Below are positions 63,985 through 64,000 of a DNA stretch of 64,000 nt, piece by piece. The stretch is taken from NCBI RefSeq assembly GCF_000513995.1, contig NZ_AZVB01000007.1, forward strand, positions 62,001 to 126,000, in the 5' to 3' direction. Both the position numbers and the translations under genes were made by a program. Each line of letters starts with the position of its first letter. Positions within the stretch are counted from its first letter, which is position 1. Origin of the DNA: Pseudoxanthomonas sp. J35 (GTDB lineage Bacteria > Pseudomonadota > Gammaproteobacteria > Xanthomonadales > Xanthomonadaceae). The notes beneath the pieces were generated by a model. That model was given only the letters and a program-made list of their open reading frames with translations, ran no database searches and was not told where the DNA came from.

Positions 63985-64000
63985 GCCGGCAGGTCCGTTT

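Overview
The window is GC-rich, densely coded chromosomal DNA from a gammaproteobacterium. Gene content and protein sequences point to the Xanthomonadaceae/Lysobacteraceae (Xanthomonas, Lysobacter, Luteimonas, Pseudoxanthomonas group). Examples are a cysteine-poor L36, an AguA/AguB agmatine pathway, an HtpX starting on GTG, and REP-like GTAGAGC...GCTGC repeats. The genus cannot be fixed from sequence alone. Nearly everything is core metabolism or cell envelope. I see no rRNA, tRNA, CRISPR array, insertion sequence or prophage, and only one clearly accessory-looking stretch, a 580 bp REP-rich spacer near 54.2-54.7 kb.

Layout. 1-5.4 kb: partial gluQ, divergent htpX behind a heat-shock-like promoter, then a minus-strand run of M14 carboxypeptidase, EEP hydrolase, PfpI/DJ-1 protein and an MliC-like lipoprotein. 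5.5-11.3 kb, plus strand: POT peptide transporter, rhomboid protease, a lysine/alanine-rich histone-like protein, a small GNAT, a DUF3298-type lipoprotein and Cfa. Between convergent cfa and dcp lies a small cluster of DnaA-box-like sites. 11.5-20 kb: M3 peptidase, glutathione peroxidase, TlpA thioredoxin, Fpr, PQQ-type sugar dehydrogenase, ABC exporter and two c-type cytochromes. 20.2-27.9 kb: a translationally coupled RND efflux operon with one adaptor and two different permeases. 28-31.8 kb: agmatine-to-putrescine genes aguA and aguB, followed by a GNAT and a TraB/PrgY-like membrane protein.

32.5-41 kb holds rpmJ (minus strand), then cmk, rpsA and ihfB, then an overlapping chain lapA, lapB, a WecA/WbpL-like transferase, a WbpM/CapD-like dehydratase and galU. 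This chain joins LPS quality control to nucleotide-sugar and lipid-linked sugar synthesis. 41-45.5 kb is a fatty-acid beta-oxidation operon (psrA-like tetR, fadN-like, fadA) with a PsrA-type palindrome in front. 45.7-52.3 kb is the conserved ndk, rlmN, pilF, rodZ, yfgM, bamB, der block, but without the ispG and hisS genes found inside it in Pseudomonas. 52.3-55.9 kb holds mobA, moeA and a rhodanese-MoeB fusion split by the REP island. 56-64 kb holds a Kef-type antiporter, a DUF1244 gene, folD, guaB-guaA, a small membrane protein and an AraC-type regulator.

I found no wholly new defence or mobile system. The points most worth a second look are the DnaA-box cluster, the orphan intrinsic terminator in front of ndk, the REP island, the paired RND permeases with different proton-relay residues, and the lapAB/sugar gene coupling.
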